Part shown: positions 1 to 7,756 of the stretch, piece after piece | Numbering within the stretch: the first letter of the stretch is position 1 | Layout of the letters: each line of letters starts with the position of its first letter | DNA from: an uncultured Pseudokineococcus sp. | GTDB taxonomy: Bacteria; Actinomycetota; Actinomycetes; Actinomycetales; Quadrisphaeraceae | DNA length: 64,000 bases | Reading direction: 5' to 3' | Assembly (NCBI RefSeq): GCF_947495735.1 | Contig: NZ_CANMAA010000001.1 | Location: 1 to 64,000, forward strand | Notes under the pieces: generated by a model | The model's input: the letters and a program-made list of their open reading frames with translations, nothing else | Told to the model about the DNA's origin: nothing | Databases searched by the model: none | Program-made: the position numbers and the translations under genes

Positions 1-1
1 G

Positions 2-850
2 GGGAGCTCGGACGCGGACGGCTCGGTGGTCTCCTACGCGTGGGCGTTCGGCGACGGGGCGACGGCGACGGGCGTCGGGGCGTCGCACGAGTACGCGGCG
101 GCGGGTTCGTACGAGGTGGGTCTGGTCGTGACCGACGACCGCGGGGCGACGGCGCGCTCGACGCGCGCGGTGGTCGTCACGGCGCCGGCCCCGGAGGAGA
201 CGCCGACGTCGTCGGACATCGCTCGCGACGCCTTCTCGCGCACGGTCCAGGGCGGGCTCGGGACCGCGGACGCCGGTGGCGCCTGGACCACGTCGGGGAC
301 GGCGAGCAGCTTCTCGGTGACGGGTGGTGCTGGGCGCATCTCCTCCGAGCGCGTCGGCGTCAACCGCAGCGCCGTGCTCGCGGGCGCGTCCTCGAGCAGC
401 ACGGACCTCCAGGCGACGCTGTCGCTCGACACGGCGCCGACCGGCGGCGGCACCTACGTCTCCGTCCTCGGCCGTCGGGTCTCCTCCTCGAGCGACTACC
501 GCGCGAAGGTGCGGTACCTGGCGGACGGTCGCGTCATCGTCTACCTCGTGCGCGTGGTCGGCGGCGCGGAGACGACCCTGACGTCGACCGTGGTGCCGGG
601 CGTCACCGCGGCCGCGGGCGAGAAGCTCGGCGTGCGCCTGCAGGTCGCGGGCACGGGGTCGACCGACCTCGCGGTCAAGGCCTGGGACGCCTCGGCGACC
701 GAGCCGAGCGCCTGGCTCGCCCGGACGACGGACTCGACGTCCTCGCTCCAGGTGCCGGGCGCCGTGGGCCTGCTGCTCTACGTGTCGGGCTCCGGCACCC
801 CGGCGTCCCTGCTCGTCGACGACCTCCTCGCGGTGCCGGTCGCCGGCTGA
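2..850 (+). CDS. PKD-domain secreted/surface protein, 3' part
   Basis: This is the C-terminal 282 residues of a larger protein whose start lies left of the window; the frame is open from base 2. The first residues (SSDADGSVVSYAWAFGDG) are the central strand of a PKD (polycystic kidney disease) beta-sandwich, which runs to about residue 55. After a Pro/Thr-rich hinge (APEETPTSSD) comes a ~200-residue Ser/Thr/Gly-rich domain starting ARDAFSRTV, with the look of a jelly-roll (LamG/concanavalin-like) module often found behind PKD repeats in secreted actinobacterial proteins. No catalytic motif is visible. A strong terminator follows at once. Inference: exported carbohydrate-binding or cell-surface protein; any enzymatic part would be in the missing N-terminus. 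Confidence 0.85.
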   Translation, partial: GSSDADGSVVSYAWAFGDGATATGVGASHEYAAAGSYEVGLVVTDDRGATARSTRAVVVTAPAPEETPTSSDIARDAFSRTVQGGLGTADAGGAWTTSGTASSFSVTGGAGRISSERVGVNRSAVLAGASSSSTDLQATLSLDTAPTGGGTYVSVLGRRVSSSSDYRAKVRYLADGRVIVYLVRVVGGAETTLTSTVVPGVTAAAGEKLGVRLQVAGTGSTDLAVKAWDASATEPSAWLARTTDSTSSLQVPGAVGLLLYVSGSGTPASLLVDDLLAVPVAG

Positions 851-856
851 GGCGGT

Positions 857-901
857 CGGACGAGCCGGCGACGCCCCCGCGGGACGTCGCCGGCTCGTCC
901 G
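857..901 (+). terminator. 17-bp hairpin terminator
   Basis: A perfect 17-bp inverted repeat (CGGACGAGCCGGCGACG and its complement) with an 11-nt loop begins 7 nt after the stop codon of the PKD gene. There is no long T-run after it, as is usual for high-GC actinobacterial terminators. Confidence 0.8.
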
Positions 902-1120
902 TCTCCCCTCCTCGCGCGCCGGACCGACGCCGTCGCGCCCGGTGAGGTGGCGGGGGAGCGTCCGGGAGGCCAGGATCCGGGGACAGAACCCCAGATCAGG
1001 GACTTCTCCCCTCGCGGCCGCACGTCGGCCGGCCGGGACGAGGACGTCCGACGTCGGCCGGGCGCCGCCGGTCACCCGCACGACCGGATCGGTCGTCGAC
1101 TCCCGCGAGGTCACGACGCC

Positions 1121-2587
1121 ATGCTGCGCAAGCCCCCTCCCTTCGCCCGTCGTGCCACCGCGCCGGCGGTCGCCCTCGCGGTCCTGACCGCGGCCGTCCT
1201 GCCCGTGGGACCCGCTCAGCGGGCGTCCGCGGCGTCCACCACCACCGCGACGACGGCCTCCGCGGCGCCCGGCGGGAGCACGTGCCGGGCGGCGCAGGAC
1301 CAGGTCTTCGCGGGGGTGGACGAGCAGAGCGGAGACGCCTTCTACACGACCGACCGCGCAGCGGCGCAGTCGGAGAACCCGAGCGCTCGGGGGCCGGCCG
1401 TCGCCTTCCTCGCGTCGAGCACGCCGCGCCCCGGCAGCCGGCTGGTCCGGCAGATGACCGATCCGCGCACCGGGCTGCACGCCTACGCCATGTCGTGGCG
1501 GGAGCGGGCGGCGCTCGTCGCCCAGGGGTTCTCCAGGGCCGGCGGGGTCGCGTTCCACGCCGCGACGGCGCCCGCCGAGTGCCTCGCGCCCGTCCACCGG
1601 TGGGTGGGTCCGCAGGGGCAGCACCGCTTCGCCGCGAGCGAGGACGAGGGGGAGCGGCTGGCGTCGCAGGGCTGGCGCGACGCGGGCGCGGCCTTCTACG
1701 CCGCCCAGGACACCCGCTTCTCGATCGCCGTGCTCCCCGACACGCAGGAGGAGGTGATCGGCGCGACGGGGCGCTTCGAGCAGCGGACCCGCTGGCTCGT
1801 GGAGAACCGCGACCACTGGGACCTGCGCTACGTGACCCACGTCGGTGACGTGGTCAACTGGGACACGCCGGACCACCGCCAGTTCGAGGTGGCTGACGCC
1901 GCAGCGGACGAGCTCGACGCGGCGCGGATCCCCTTCTCGTTCGGCATCGGCAACCACGACACGCGGGCCACCTGCCCCGGTGGCAGCGCCTGCCCCGGTG
2001 ACGTCGCGGCCAACCAGCGCGACACGAGGACCTTCAACGCCTACTTCCCGCCGAGCCGCTCGACGGCCGTCGCCGGCCTGCACGAGGCGGGGAAGGTCGA
2101 CAACTCGTTCCACACCTTCGAGGCCGGCGGCCAGGAGTGGATGGTCCTCCACCTCGAGCTCTGGCCCCGGGCCGGTGCCGTCGACTGGGCGAGGAGCGTC
2201 GTCGCCGCCCACCCGCACCACAACGTGGTGGTCGTCACGCACTCCTACCTCAACGCCGACGGGAGCATCAAGCAGGACAACGGCGGGTACGGCTCGACGA
2301 GCCCGCAGCACCTCTACGACCGCCTCGTCAGCCAGTACGCCAACATCCGCCTCGTCTTCTCGGGCCACGTGGGCACCACCGCGCACCGCGTCGACACCGG
2401 GGTGCACGGGAACCGGGTCGACTCGGTCCTCACCGCCTACCACGACCGCCGGGGCAACCCGACGCGGCTGGTGGAGATCGACACCGCCGAGGGGTGGTTC
2501 AGCACGGGCGTCCACTCCCCGGGCGCCGGGGAGGCGAGGTCGGACGGCTCGAGCTTCACGGTGCGGGACGTCCGCTGGGTGCGCTGA
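1121..2587 (+). CDS. Secreted calcineurin-like metallophosphoesterase
   Basis: A 488-residue exported phosphoesterase. The ATG at 1121 gives a Sec signal peptide (MLRKPPPFARR, a hydrophobic run, then AQRASA), whereas the open frame extends upstream without such a signal. Residues ~55-195 hold repeats of the type DxxxGLHAYAMSWxERAxLVxQGFSRAG, resembling the lectin-like repeat often named DUF5648. The catalytic domain follows with metallophosphatase blocks in order: PDTQ (~206), GDVVNW (~242), GNHD (~276), VVTHSY (~372) and FSGHVG (~413); these residues bind the two metal ions. Likely outside the cell on a phosphodiester or phosphomonoester; the substrate is not predictable. A GAGG stretch about 11 nt upstream may be the ribosome site. 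Transcribed alone. Confidence 0.88.
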   Translation: MLRKPPPFARRATAPAVALAVLTAAVLPVGPAQRASAASTTTATTASAAPGGSTCRAAQDQVFAGVDEQSGDAFYTTDRAAAQSENPSARGPAVAFLASSTPRPGSRLVRQMTDPRTGLHAYAMSWRERAALVAQGFSRAGGVAFHAATAPAECLAPVHRWVGPQGQHRFAASEDEGERLASQGWRDAGAAFYAAQDTRFSIAVLPDTQEEVIGATGRFEQRTRWLVENRDHWDLRYVTHVGDVVNWDTPDHRQFEVADAAADELDAARIPFSFGIGNHDTRATCPGGSACPGDVAANQRDTRTFNAYFPPSRSTAVAGLHEAGKVDNSFHTFEAGGQEWMVLHLELWPRAGAVDWARSVVAAHPHHNVVVVTHSYLNADGSIKQDNGGYGSTSPQHLYDRLVSQYANIRLVFSGHVGTTAHRVDTGVHGNRVDSVLTAYHDRRGNPTRLVEIDTAEGWFSTGVHSPGAGEARSDGSSFTVRDVRWVR

Positions 2588-2671
2588 CCACCGCGTCCCG
2601 GGCGACCGGGTGCCGGCGGGCGTGGCGGGCGGGTGACAGCCCCAGCCGTCTGCCGCGCTGTCGCCTACCGT

Positions 2672-2694
2672 GAGGTGCTCGACGGGTGCACCTC
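2672..2694. terminator. Short hairpin between convergent genes
   Basis: GAGGTGC and GCACCTC form a 7-bp stem with a 9-nt loop in the gap between the phosphoesterase and the oppositely oriented glycosyltransferase. It may end transcription from both sides but is short. Confidence 0.35.
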
Positions 2695-2705
2695 CGGAGG
2701 ATTCC

Positions 2706-3752
2706 TCAGGCGAGCGGGCGGGGCGCCTGCGCCTGCGGCGCGGACGACGGCGCCGTCAACCGTGCCGTCTCCCGGGCCGAGGGAACCGAGCGGGCGCCCT
2801 CGAGCAGGGCCATCCGTCGCAGGAGCTTGGCCGTCCGCAGCTGGACGCCGTAGAGGTGGACCGCCCCCAGCGCGGCCACGAGGGCGCTGAGCAGCCGCAC
2901 GAGCGGCCGGCGCGCCGACGCGACCTGGGAGAGGCGGACGAGCGCCCGGGCCGGCCCAGGGAGGCCGGACAGCAGCGACCGCTCCGACCAGGGGCCCAGG
3001 ACACCGGGGTGCAGGGCGTGCATGAGCACCCGGTCCGCCCCCTGGCGCCGGGACTGGTCGAGGAAGGCCTCGAGCGACCGCTCATGGATGTGGTCGGCGT
3101 GCAGCTCGCGGACGAAGACCCCGTGCAGACCGGCGTCGAGGGCGCAGATGCCCAGGTGCTTGTCCTGGTGGTAGCGCAGGGCGGGAGCGCTCTCGTGCGC
3201 CGCGAGCGCGAGGTAGTCCTCGCGCCGGAACGAGACGTTGCCCATCCAGAGGTCCTTCAGCACGCAGCGCCGGTCCCGCTCCCAGCGCGCCACCACGCCG
3301 GCGTACTCCTCGGCGTACAGGTGCGTGGTGAAGGTGCGCGGGCCCGGTCGGGCGGGCGGGGCGGTGGGCATGTGCCCGGCCACGACGCGGTGCGGGCCCT
3401 CGGCGTGGGCCCGCGCGTGGCCCTCGACCAGGCCGGGGTGCACGAGCACGTCGTCGTCGACGAAGAGGACGACGTCGCCGCGGGCCTGCTGGGCCCCGAA
3501 CCACTGGGCTCGCGTCAGGCCGAGGTTCTCCAGGAAGAACAGCCTGACCCTGGGGTCGTCCCGGGTCAGGTCCTCGAGCAGCTCCGTCGACCCGTCGCGC
3601 GAGCCGTTCACGATCAGGACGTAGTCGTCCGCCGCCTGCGCGAGGAGGGGCGGGAGGACCCACTCCAGGTTGGCGCGGCGCCCGTACGTGCTGAGGACGA
3701 CGGTCGTGCTGGGCAGGCCCAGCTCGGTCGTCGTCGATGACTCGGCGTGCAC
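2706..3752 (-). CDS. GT2 family glycosyltransferase
   Basis: A 348-residue inverting glycosyltransferase with a GT-A fold. Near the N-terminus is the strand TTVVLSTYGRR, then NGSRDGSTE (nucleotide-sugar binding) and the metal-binding LFVDDDVLVHPG. Downstream DLWMGNVSFRRED and the basic C-terminal half fit enzymes that decorate or extend a lipid-linked polysaccharide at the inner membrane face. The frame stays open far upstream, but that extension is Arg/Ser-rich shadow sequence running toward the divergent gene at 4027; the GTG at 3752 is the best start. It is a clear paralogue of the protein at 16393-17391, sharing DDDV, GHMPTA/GYMPTA, LYAxEY and GVFxREL blocks. Donor and acceptor unknown. 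Confidence 0.85.
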   Translation of the reverse strand: MHAESSTTTELGLPSTTVVLSTYGRRANLEWVLPPLLAQAADDYVLIVNGSRDGSTELLEDLTRDDPRVRLFFLENLGLTRAQWFGAQQARGDVVLFVDDDVLVHPGLVEGHARAHAEGPHRVVAGHMPTAPPARPGPRTFTTHLYAEEYAGVVARWERDRRCVLKDLWMGNVSFRREDYLALAAHESAPALRYHQDKHLGICALDAGLHGVFVRELHADHIHERSLEAFLDQSRRQGADRVLMHALHPGVLGPWSERSLLSGLPGPARALVRLSQVASARRPLVRLLSALVAALGAVHLYGVQLRTAKLLRRMALLEGARSVPSARETARLTAPSSAPQAQAPRPLA

Positions 3753-4026
3753 GATGTCCCCCGACGGTGCGTGGATGCTGACCCTGGAACGGTACACAGA
3801 GCGACCACTCACCGATGCTCCGTCCGTGGTCGACCACACCGTGGTGGCGTTGCTCCACCTGCTTGAGCGTCGTACGGGGTGGTCGGTCGCCTTCACTCGG
3901 CTGCTCGACCCGGGGGGGTGACGGGAGCCCCACGAGGCCGCGGCTCGCCGCTCGGATCTCCATGCGGAGCGGGTGCGTGACGAGAGACCGGCTACCAACC
4001 GACCCCTCGCAGAACGGCCTCTCACC

Positions 4027-5472
4027 ATGCGCGTCCATCCCGTCCTCGGCGCTGCCGCCACCGCCCTCGTCGCGGCGGCGTGCCTGGCGCCCGCCGCCTC
4101 GGCGGCGAGCGATCCGGTCCCGGTCCTCGCCGTCAACGCCGGTGGCGCCGCCCTCACCTCCAGCGGCGTGGCCTACTCCGCCGACCGCTACTCGACGGGC
4201 GGCACGGCCTCGACGTCGAAGCTGACGAGCGGGCCCTACCAGTCGCTCCGGTTCGGCGTGAGCGCCTACGACCTGCCGGTCGCCAACGGCACCTACGAGG
4301 TGACCCTGCAGTTCGTCGAGAACTACTGGACGAGCGCGGGCAAGCGCGTCTTCGACGTCACCGCCGAGGGCAAGCGCGTGGTCACCGCCCTCGACCCCTA
4401 CGCCGCCGCAGGAGGCAAGGACCGGGCCGTGACGCGCACCGTGCCCGTGACGGTGGCCGACGGCACGCTGGACCTCGGGTTCACGGCGAGCAAGGACAAG
4501 CCCTCGATCGCGGGGATCGTCGTCCGCCGCACGGCGACGGCGACCCCCACCCCGACGCCCACGCCCACGCCCACCCCGACGCCCACGCCCACCCCCACGC
4601 CCACGCCCACGCCGACGCCCACGCCGACGACGACGTCCCCGGCACCCGCCCTCCAGCGCGCCTCCTGGACGGCGCCCAAGCTCGTCGACCCGCTCGTCTG
4701 GGACGTCAGCGCCAGCAAGACGACCTTCACCGCGCCGGCGAACCGCGACGTGCTGATCAGGTGGCCCTCCGCGCCGCTCGACGTCGTGGGCGGCATCAAG
4801 CTGAACGGTGGCCGCAACGTCGTCAGCCAGGGCGGTGAGGTCAAGTTCTCCAAGCGGCACTTCCCGCTCCTGAAGGACGGCGGAGCCTCTGACCCGGGCT
4901 CGAACAACAACCGCTGCCTCTACATCACCGGCAACTCGGCCGCGCAGGCGCCCCGCACCGTCCACATCGAGGGCTTCCGCTGCGCCGGGCCGTACATCTG
5001 GGAGGGCATCAACGTCGACTCCCGCGGCGAGCGGGGCAACCTCACCGTCCAGCTCCGGGACATCAAGGTCGACGGCGTCAACGTCGACCTGCCCGGCGGC
5101 ACCGGCAAGCACTACGGCGGCGACGCGCTCCAGGCCTGGAACGGCCCCCACCGTCTGCGCGTCGACGGCTTCACCGCCAAGAACCTCTCCTACCAGGGCT
5201 TCTTCCTGCAGCCCTACCAGTTCGGCACCGGCAAGCTCGGCGCCTGGGACATCCGCAACGTCAACCTCGAGGGCGCGGCCAAGGGCTCGGCCTACCTGCT
5301 CTGGCTCGCCGGCTCGCGCAACCCCGCGGCCTCCGACGGCGTGGACCTGACCGTCCAGGACGTCTACGTCCAGCCGGGCGGCACGCGCACCCGTGCGCAG
5401 ACGCTCTGGGACGCCGCCAACGACTGGTCCGAGGTGAAGATCGGCAAGCCGGTCTGCGACTTCGTCCCCTGA
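4027..5472 (+). CDS. Secreted malectin / beta-helix protein
   Basis: A 481-residue exported two-domain protein. The signal peptide is MRVHPVLGAAATALVAAACLAPAASA. Residues ~35-170 form a malectin-like carbohydrate-binding domain (LAVNAGG at its start, then FVENYW and GKRVFDVTAEGKRVV). A Thr-Pro repeat linker (~171-205) leads to a ~270-residue C-terminal domain with pectate-lyase-like parallel beta-helix character (GGRNVVSQGGEV, VHIEGFRC, DGVNVDL, LQAWNGPHRLRVDG, SYQGFFLQP). The next gene, tail-to-tail with this one, encodes a membrane-anchored version of the same C-terminal domain. Inference: binds or modifies the polysaccharide outside the cell; polysaccharide lyase activity is possible but no catalytic residues can be assigned. 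The ATG was chosen because it gives a clean signal peptide. Confidence 0.87.
   Translation: MRVHPVLGAAATALVAAACLAPAASAASDPVPVLAVNAGGAALTSSGVAYSADRYSTGGTASTSKLTSGPYQSLRFGVSAYDLPVANGTYEVTLQFVENYWTSAGKRVFDVTAEGKRVVTALDPYAAAGGKDRAVTRTVPVTVADGTLDLGFTASKDKPSIAGIVVRRTATATPTPTPTPTPTPTPTPTPTPTPTPTPTPTTTSPAPALQRASWTAPKLVDPLVWDVSASKTTFTAPANRDVLIRWPSAPLDVVGGIKLNGGRNVVSQGGEVKFSKRHFPLLKDGGASDPGSNNNRCLYITGNSAAQAPRTVHIEGFRCAGPYIWEGINVDSRGERGNLTVQLRDIKVDGVNVDLPGGTGKHYGGDALQAWNGPHRLRVDGFTAKNLSYQGFFLQPYQFGTGKLGAWDIRNVNLEGAAKGSAYLLWLAGSRNPAASDGVDLTVQDVYVQPGGTRTRAQTLWDAANDWSEVKIGKPVCDFVP
4541..4637 (+). repeat. Thr-Pro linker microsatellite
   Basis: Tandem ACGCCC/ACCCCC units encode an uninterrupted (Thr-Pro)n hinge between the malectin and beta-helix domains. 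Low-complexity DNA like this can gain or lose units; a similar tract lies in the gene at 26330. Confidence 0.9.
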
Positions 5473-5500
5473 TCCGACAGCACGCGCTCGCCGGACCAGC

Positions 5501-5540
5501 AGCGCCCGTCGCCACCCCTCGCGGGGTGGGGACGGGCGCT
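5501..5540. terminator. 18-bp bidirectional hairpin terminator
   Basis: AGCGCCCGTCGCCACCCC and its near-perfect complement (one mismatch) flank a TCGC tetraloop, between the convergent ends of the two beta-helix genes. It can serve both strands. Confidence 0.75.
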
Positions 5541-5593
5541 CTCCGTCGGGCGGGGCGACCGGTCAGCGCGCCGAGGAGCTGGGCGCCGAGCGG

Positions 5594-6556
5594 TCAGGGC
5601 GCCGAGGCGTACCCGGGGGTGACGTACCCCACGCCGGGCTCCCCGGCGGGCATGCCCCCGGAGAGCTCGTCCACGACGTCGACGCCGTCCCACTCCTCCT
5701 CGGGCATGAAGGCCAGGCTCCGGCCGCGGTCGCGCTCGAGGGTCACCTCGCTGTCGCTGACCTCGAGGTAGTCGGCGTCCTCCGGCCCCCAGAGCATGTA
5801 GCCGTGGCGGTCCACGCCGGCGACGCGGAGGCGGCGCAGGTCGAACTCCTCCGGCTCCTCGTCGCTGAAGTCCATCGGGTCCAGGAAGACGCCCTGGTAG
5901 TCCGTGCTCCCGCTCAGGCCGTCGACCCGCAGCCGTTCGGGGCCCGCCCACGTCTGCAGCAGGTCCGCGTGGTGCCCGTCGCGCTCGCCCGTGACGTGCT
6001 CGACGACGATGTTCTGCAGCTGCACCGTCGCGCCGTCCGGCTGGCCCAGGTTGATGCCCTCGCTCAGGGGGCCCGACATCCGCACGCCCTCGACGTGCAC
6101 CGTGCCCGTCTGCTCCTTGAGGTACAGGGCCCGCCGGTCGAGGCCGTCGTCGTAGCCGTCCGGGACGCGGATCTCGCCGCCCACGAGGACGACGTTCCTC
6201 CCGCCGTCGACGGTCAGGCCCCCCGCGACGACGAGGGGCTCGTCCTCCGGGAGCACCAGGAGGTAGTCCTGGTCGTCCTCGAGCGTCAGCGAGCTGTCGT
6301 CCTCGGTGATCCGGATGACCTCAGGGTCCTCCAGCTCGGGGGGCGCCCAGCTCAGGCGCTCCTCGGGCGAGACGCCCGGGAGCGTCGCCCTCGGCGTCGT
6401 CGCGCGAGGCGGCGCGTCCTCCGGCGGCCGGTCCTGGTCGGTCAGCGCGAGGACGCCCGCGCCCCCCGCCGCGACCACCCCGAGCGCCACGACGACGAGG
6501 ACCGCCCCTCGCGACCGGCGCGAGCCCCGCGGGTGGGAGGAGGTCGGCGAGCTCAC
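5594..6556 (-). CDS. Membrane-anchored beta-helix protein
   Basis: A 320-residue protein starting with a GTG whose GTGA overlaps the stop of the upstream glycosyltransferase, so the two are translationally coupled. A basic N-terminus (SHPRGSRRSRG) precedes one transmembrane segment (AVLVVVALGVVAAGGAGVLAL) with no cleavage site, then an acidic/Pro linker. The exported part (~65-320) is homologous to the C-terminal domain of the 4027 gene: GGLTVDGGRNVVLVGGEI, VHVEGVRMSGP, LLQTWAGPERLRVDG and DYQGVFLDP match it block by block. It ends the operon with a chain-length protein, polymerase and GT4. Inference: acts on the nascent or exported polymer near the membrane; mechanism unknown. Confidence 0.85.
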   Translation of the reverse strand: MSSPTSSHPRGSRRSRGAVLVVVALGVVAAGGAGVLALTDQDRPPEDAPPRATTPRATLPGVSPEERLSWAPPELEDPEVIRITEDDSSLTLEDDQDYLLVLPEDEPLVVAGGLTVDGGRNVVLVGGEIRVPDGYDDGLDRRALYLKEQTGTVHVEGVRMSGPLSEGINLGQPDGATVQLQNIVVEHVTGERDGHHADLLQTWAGPERLRVDGLSGSTDYQGVFLDPMDFSDEEPEEFDLRRLRVAGVDRHGYMLWGPEDADYLEVSDSEVTLERDRGRSLAFMPEEEWDGVDVVDELSGGMPAGEPGVGYVTPGYASAP

Positions 6557-7581
6557 CGGCCACCCCCCGCGCCGTCGCGGACGCCGGCCGCCGCGGGCAG
6601 GTCCAGGAGCGCCCGGAGCCGGCCCACCTGCTCCTCCCACCGCTGCTGCTGCAGCACGAGGGCCTCGTCGCGCTCGGCGTCCGTGCGCTGCGAGGCCTCC
6701 ACGACGGCGTCCGCCAGGGAGCGGGCCGTGTTGTCGCTGAAGGCCGCGCCGGGGAAGGTCTGGCGCAGGGCCGGCCAGTCGGAGACGACGAGGCTGCGGC
6801 TGGCGTAGACCGCCTCGTAGGCGGCCCGCATGATCGACGTCGGCTCGGTCGTGAGCGCGATGACGACGTCGCACCCGGCGAGGAGCTCGGCGTAGGCGTC
6901 CCCGCCGAGGAAGCCCACGAAGTCCACGTTCGACGTCGCCCGCTCGCGCAGGCCCTCGGGGCAGCGGGCCGGGTCGCCGGTCACGGCGACGTCCACCTCC
7001 GGCAGGAGGGCCGCGGCCTCGACGACCGCCTCGACGGGCTCGTCGTCGGAGAAGACGCAGACGAAGACGGCGCGGACGCGGGCCCCGGGCGGTGCGTCGG
7101 CCCGCGACGGCAGCGCCGCTCGCGTGGGCGGCGCCTCGTGGACGATGACGCCCCGCCCGCCCCAGGAGCCGACCACCTCGACCCACTCGTCGGTCGTCAC
7201 CATCACGCCCGCGGCGCGGCGGGCCAGCCACCGGTGGAGGGGCAGCAGCCGGCGAGCCACCTCGTTCCCCTTCACGCCGAAGGACGACGTGTGGCTGTCG
7301 AGGACGAAGGGGCGGCGCGCGAGGGCGCTCCACGCCGCGGCCAGGAGGCCCGGCACCAGGGGCGGGTTGGTGACCACGACGGCCCGGGGCCTGCGGCGGG
7401 CGAGCGCCCACGCCGTCGTCGCGGTGCTCAGCGCGTAGCGGGTGAGCGCCGCGCGACGGCGGCTTCCCCGGGTGGCGGGGTGCACGTGCAGCGGCTCACC
7501 GCCGAGCGCGGCGCTGATCTCCGCGGCGCGGCCGCCGTGCCGCTGCCAGGTGACGTGGAGGACGGTCGGTCGTGCGCTCAT
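6553..7581 (-). CDS. GT4/GT1-type glycosyltransferase
   Basis: A 342-residue GT-B fold transferase. The ATG at 7581 opens with VLHVTWQRHGGRAAEI, the N-terminal Rossmann strand and glycine loop. Middle blocks include DSHTSSFGVKGNE, GVMVTTDEW and GFLGGDAYAELLAGCDVVIALT; the C-terminal donor-site region reads TSIMRAAYEAVYASRSLVVSDWPALR, where the usual E-x7-E is modified. It probably adds one sugar to the lipid-linked repeat unit on the cytoplasmic face. Its stop overlaps the start of the beta-helix gene by GTGA; 175 nt separate it from the polymerase gene upstream. The frame continues beyond 7581 but that part has the compositional look of shadow coding. Confidence 0.85.
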   Translation of the reverse strand: MSARPTVLHVTWQRHGGRAAEISAALGGEPLHVHPATRGSRRRAALTRYALSTATTAWALARRRPRAVVVTNPPLVPGLLAAAWSALARRPFVLDSHTSSFGVKGNEVARRLLPLHRWLARRAAGVMVTTDEWVEVVGSWGGRGVIVHEAPPTRAALPSRADAPPGARVRAVFVCVFSDDEPVEAVVEAAALLPEVDVAVTGDPARCPEGLRERATSNVDFVGFLGGDAYAELLAGCDVVIALTTEPTSIMRAAYEAVYASRSLVVSDWPALRQTFPGAAFSDNTARSLADAVVEASQRTDAERDEALVLQQQRWEEQVGRLRALLDLPAAAGVRDGAGGGR

Positions 7582-7756
7582 CGTTCCCACTGCTCCTCGT
7601 CCGCCTCCCGGCGGGGGGCCGGCCGGCCGCGCGTCGAGCTCGCTCCGCTCGTCCGTGCTCGGCTGGTCGGTGCTCTGGTCGTCTGGTCCGGCGCGTCCCA
7701 CGAGAGGGGGCAACGCCCCCCGGGGCCACCGCGTTCCGCGGCGACGTCCCGGCACC

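Noticed and set aside
3753-4157. N-terminal extension of the GT2 at 2706 to an ATG at 4157.
   Set aside because: It would overlap the signal peptide of the divergent malectin gene and is Arg/Ser-rich without a fold; the GTG at 3752 sits just before the conserved domain.
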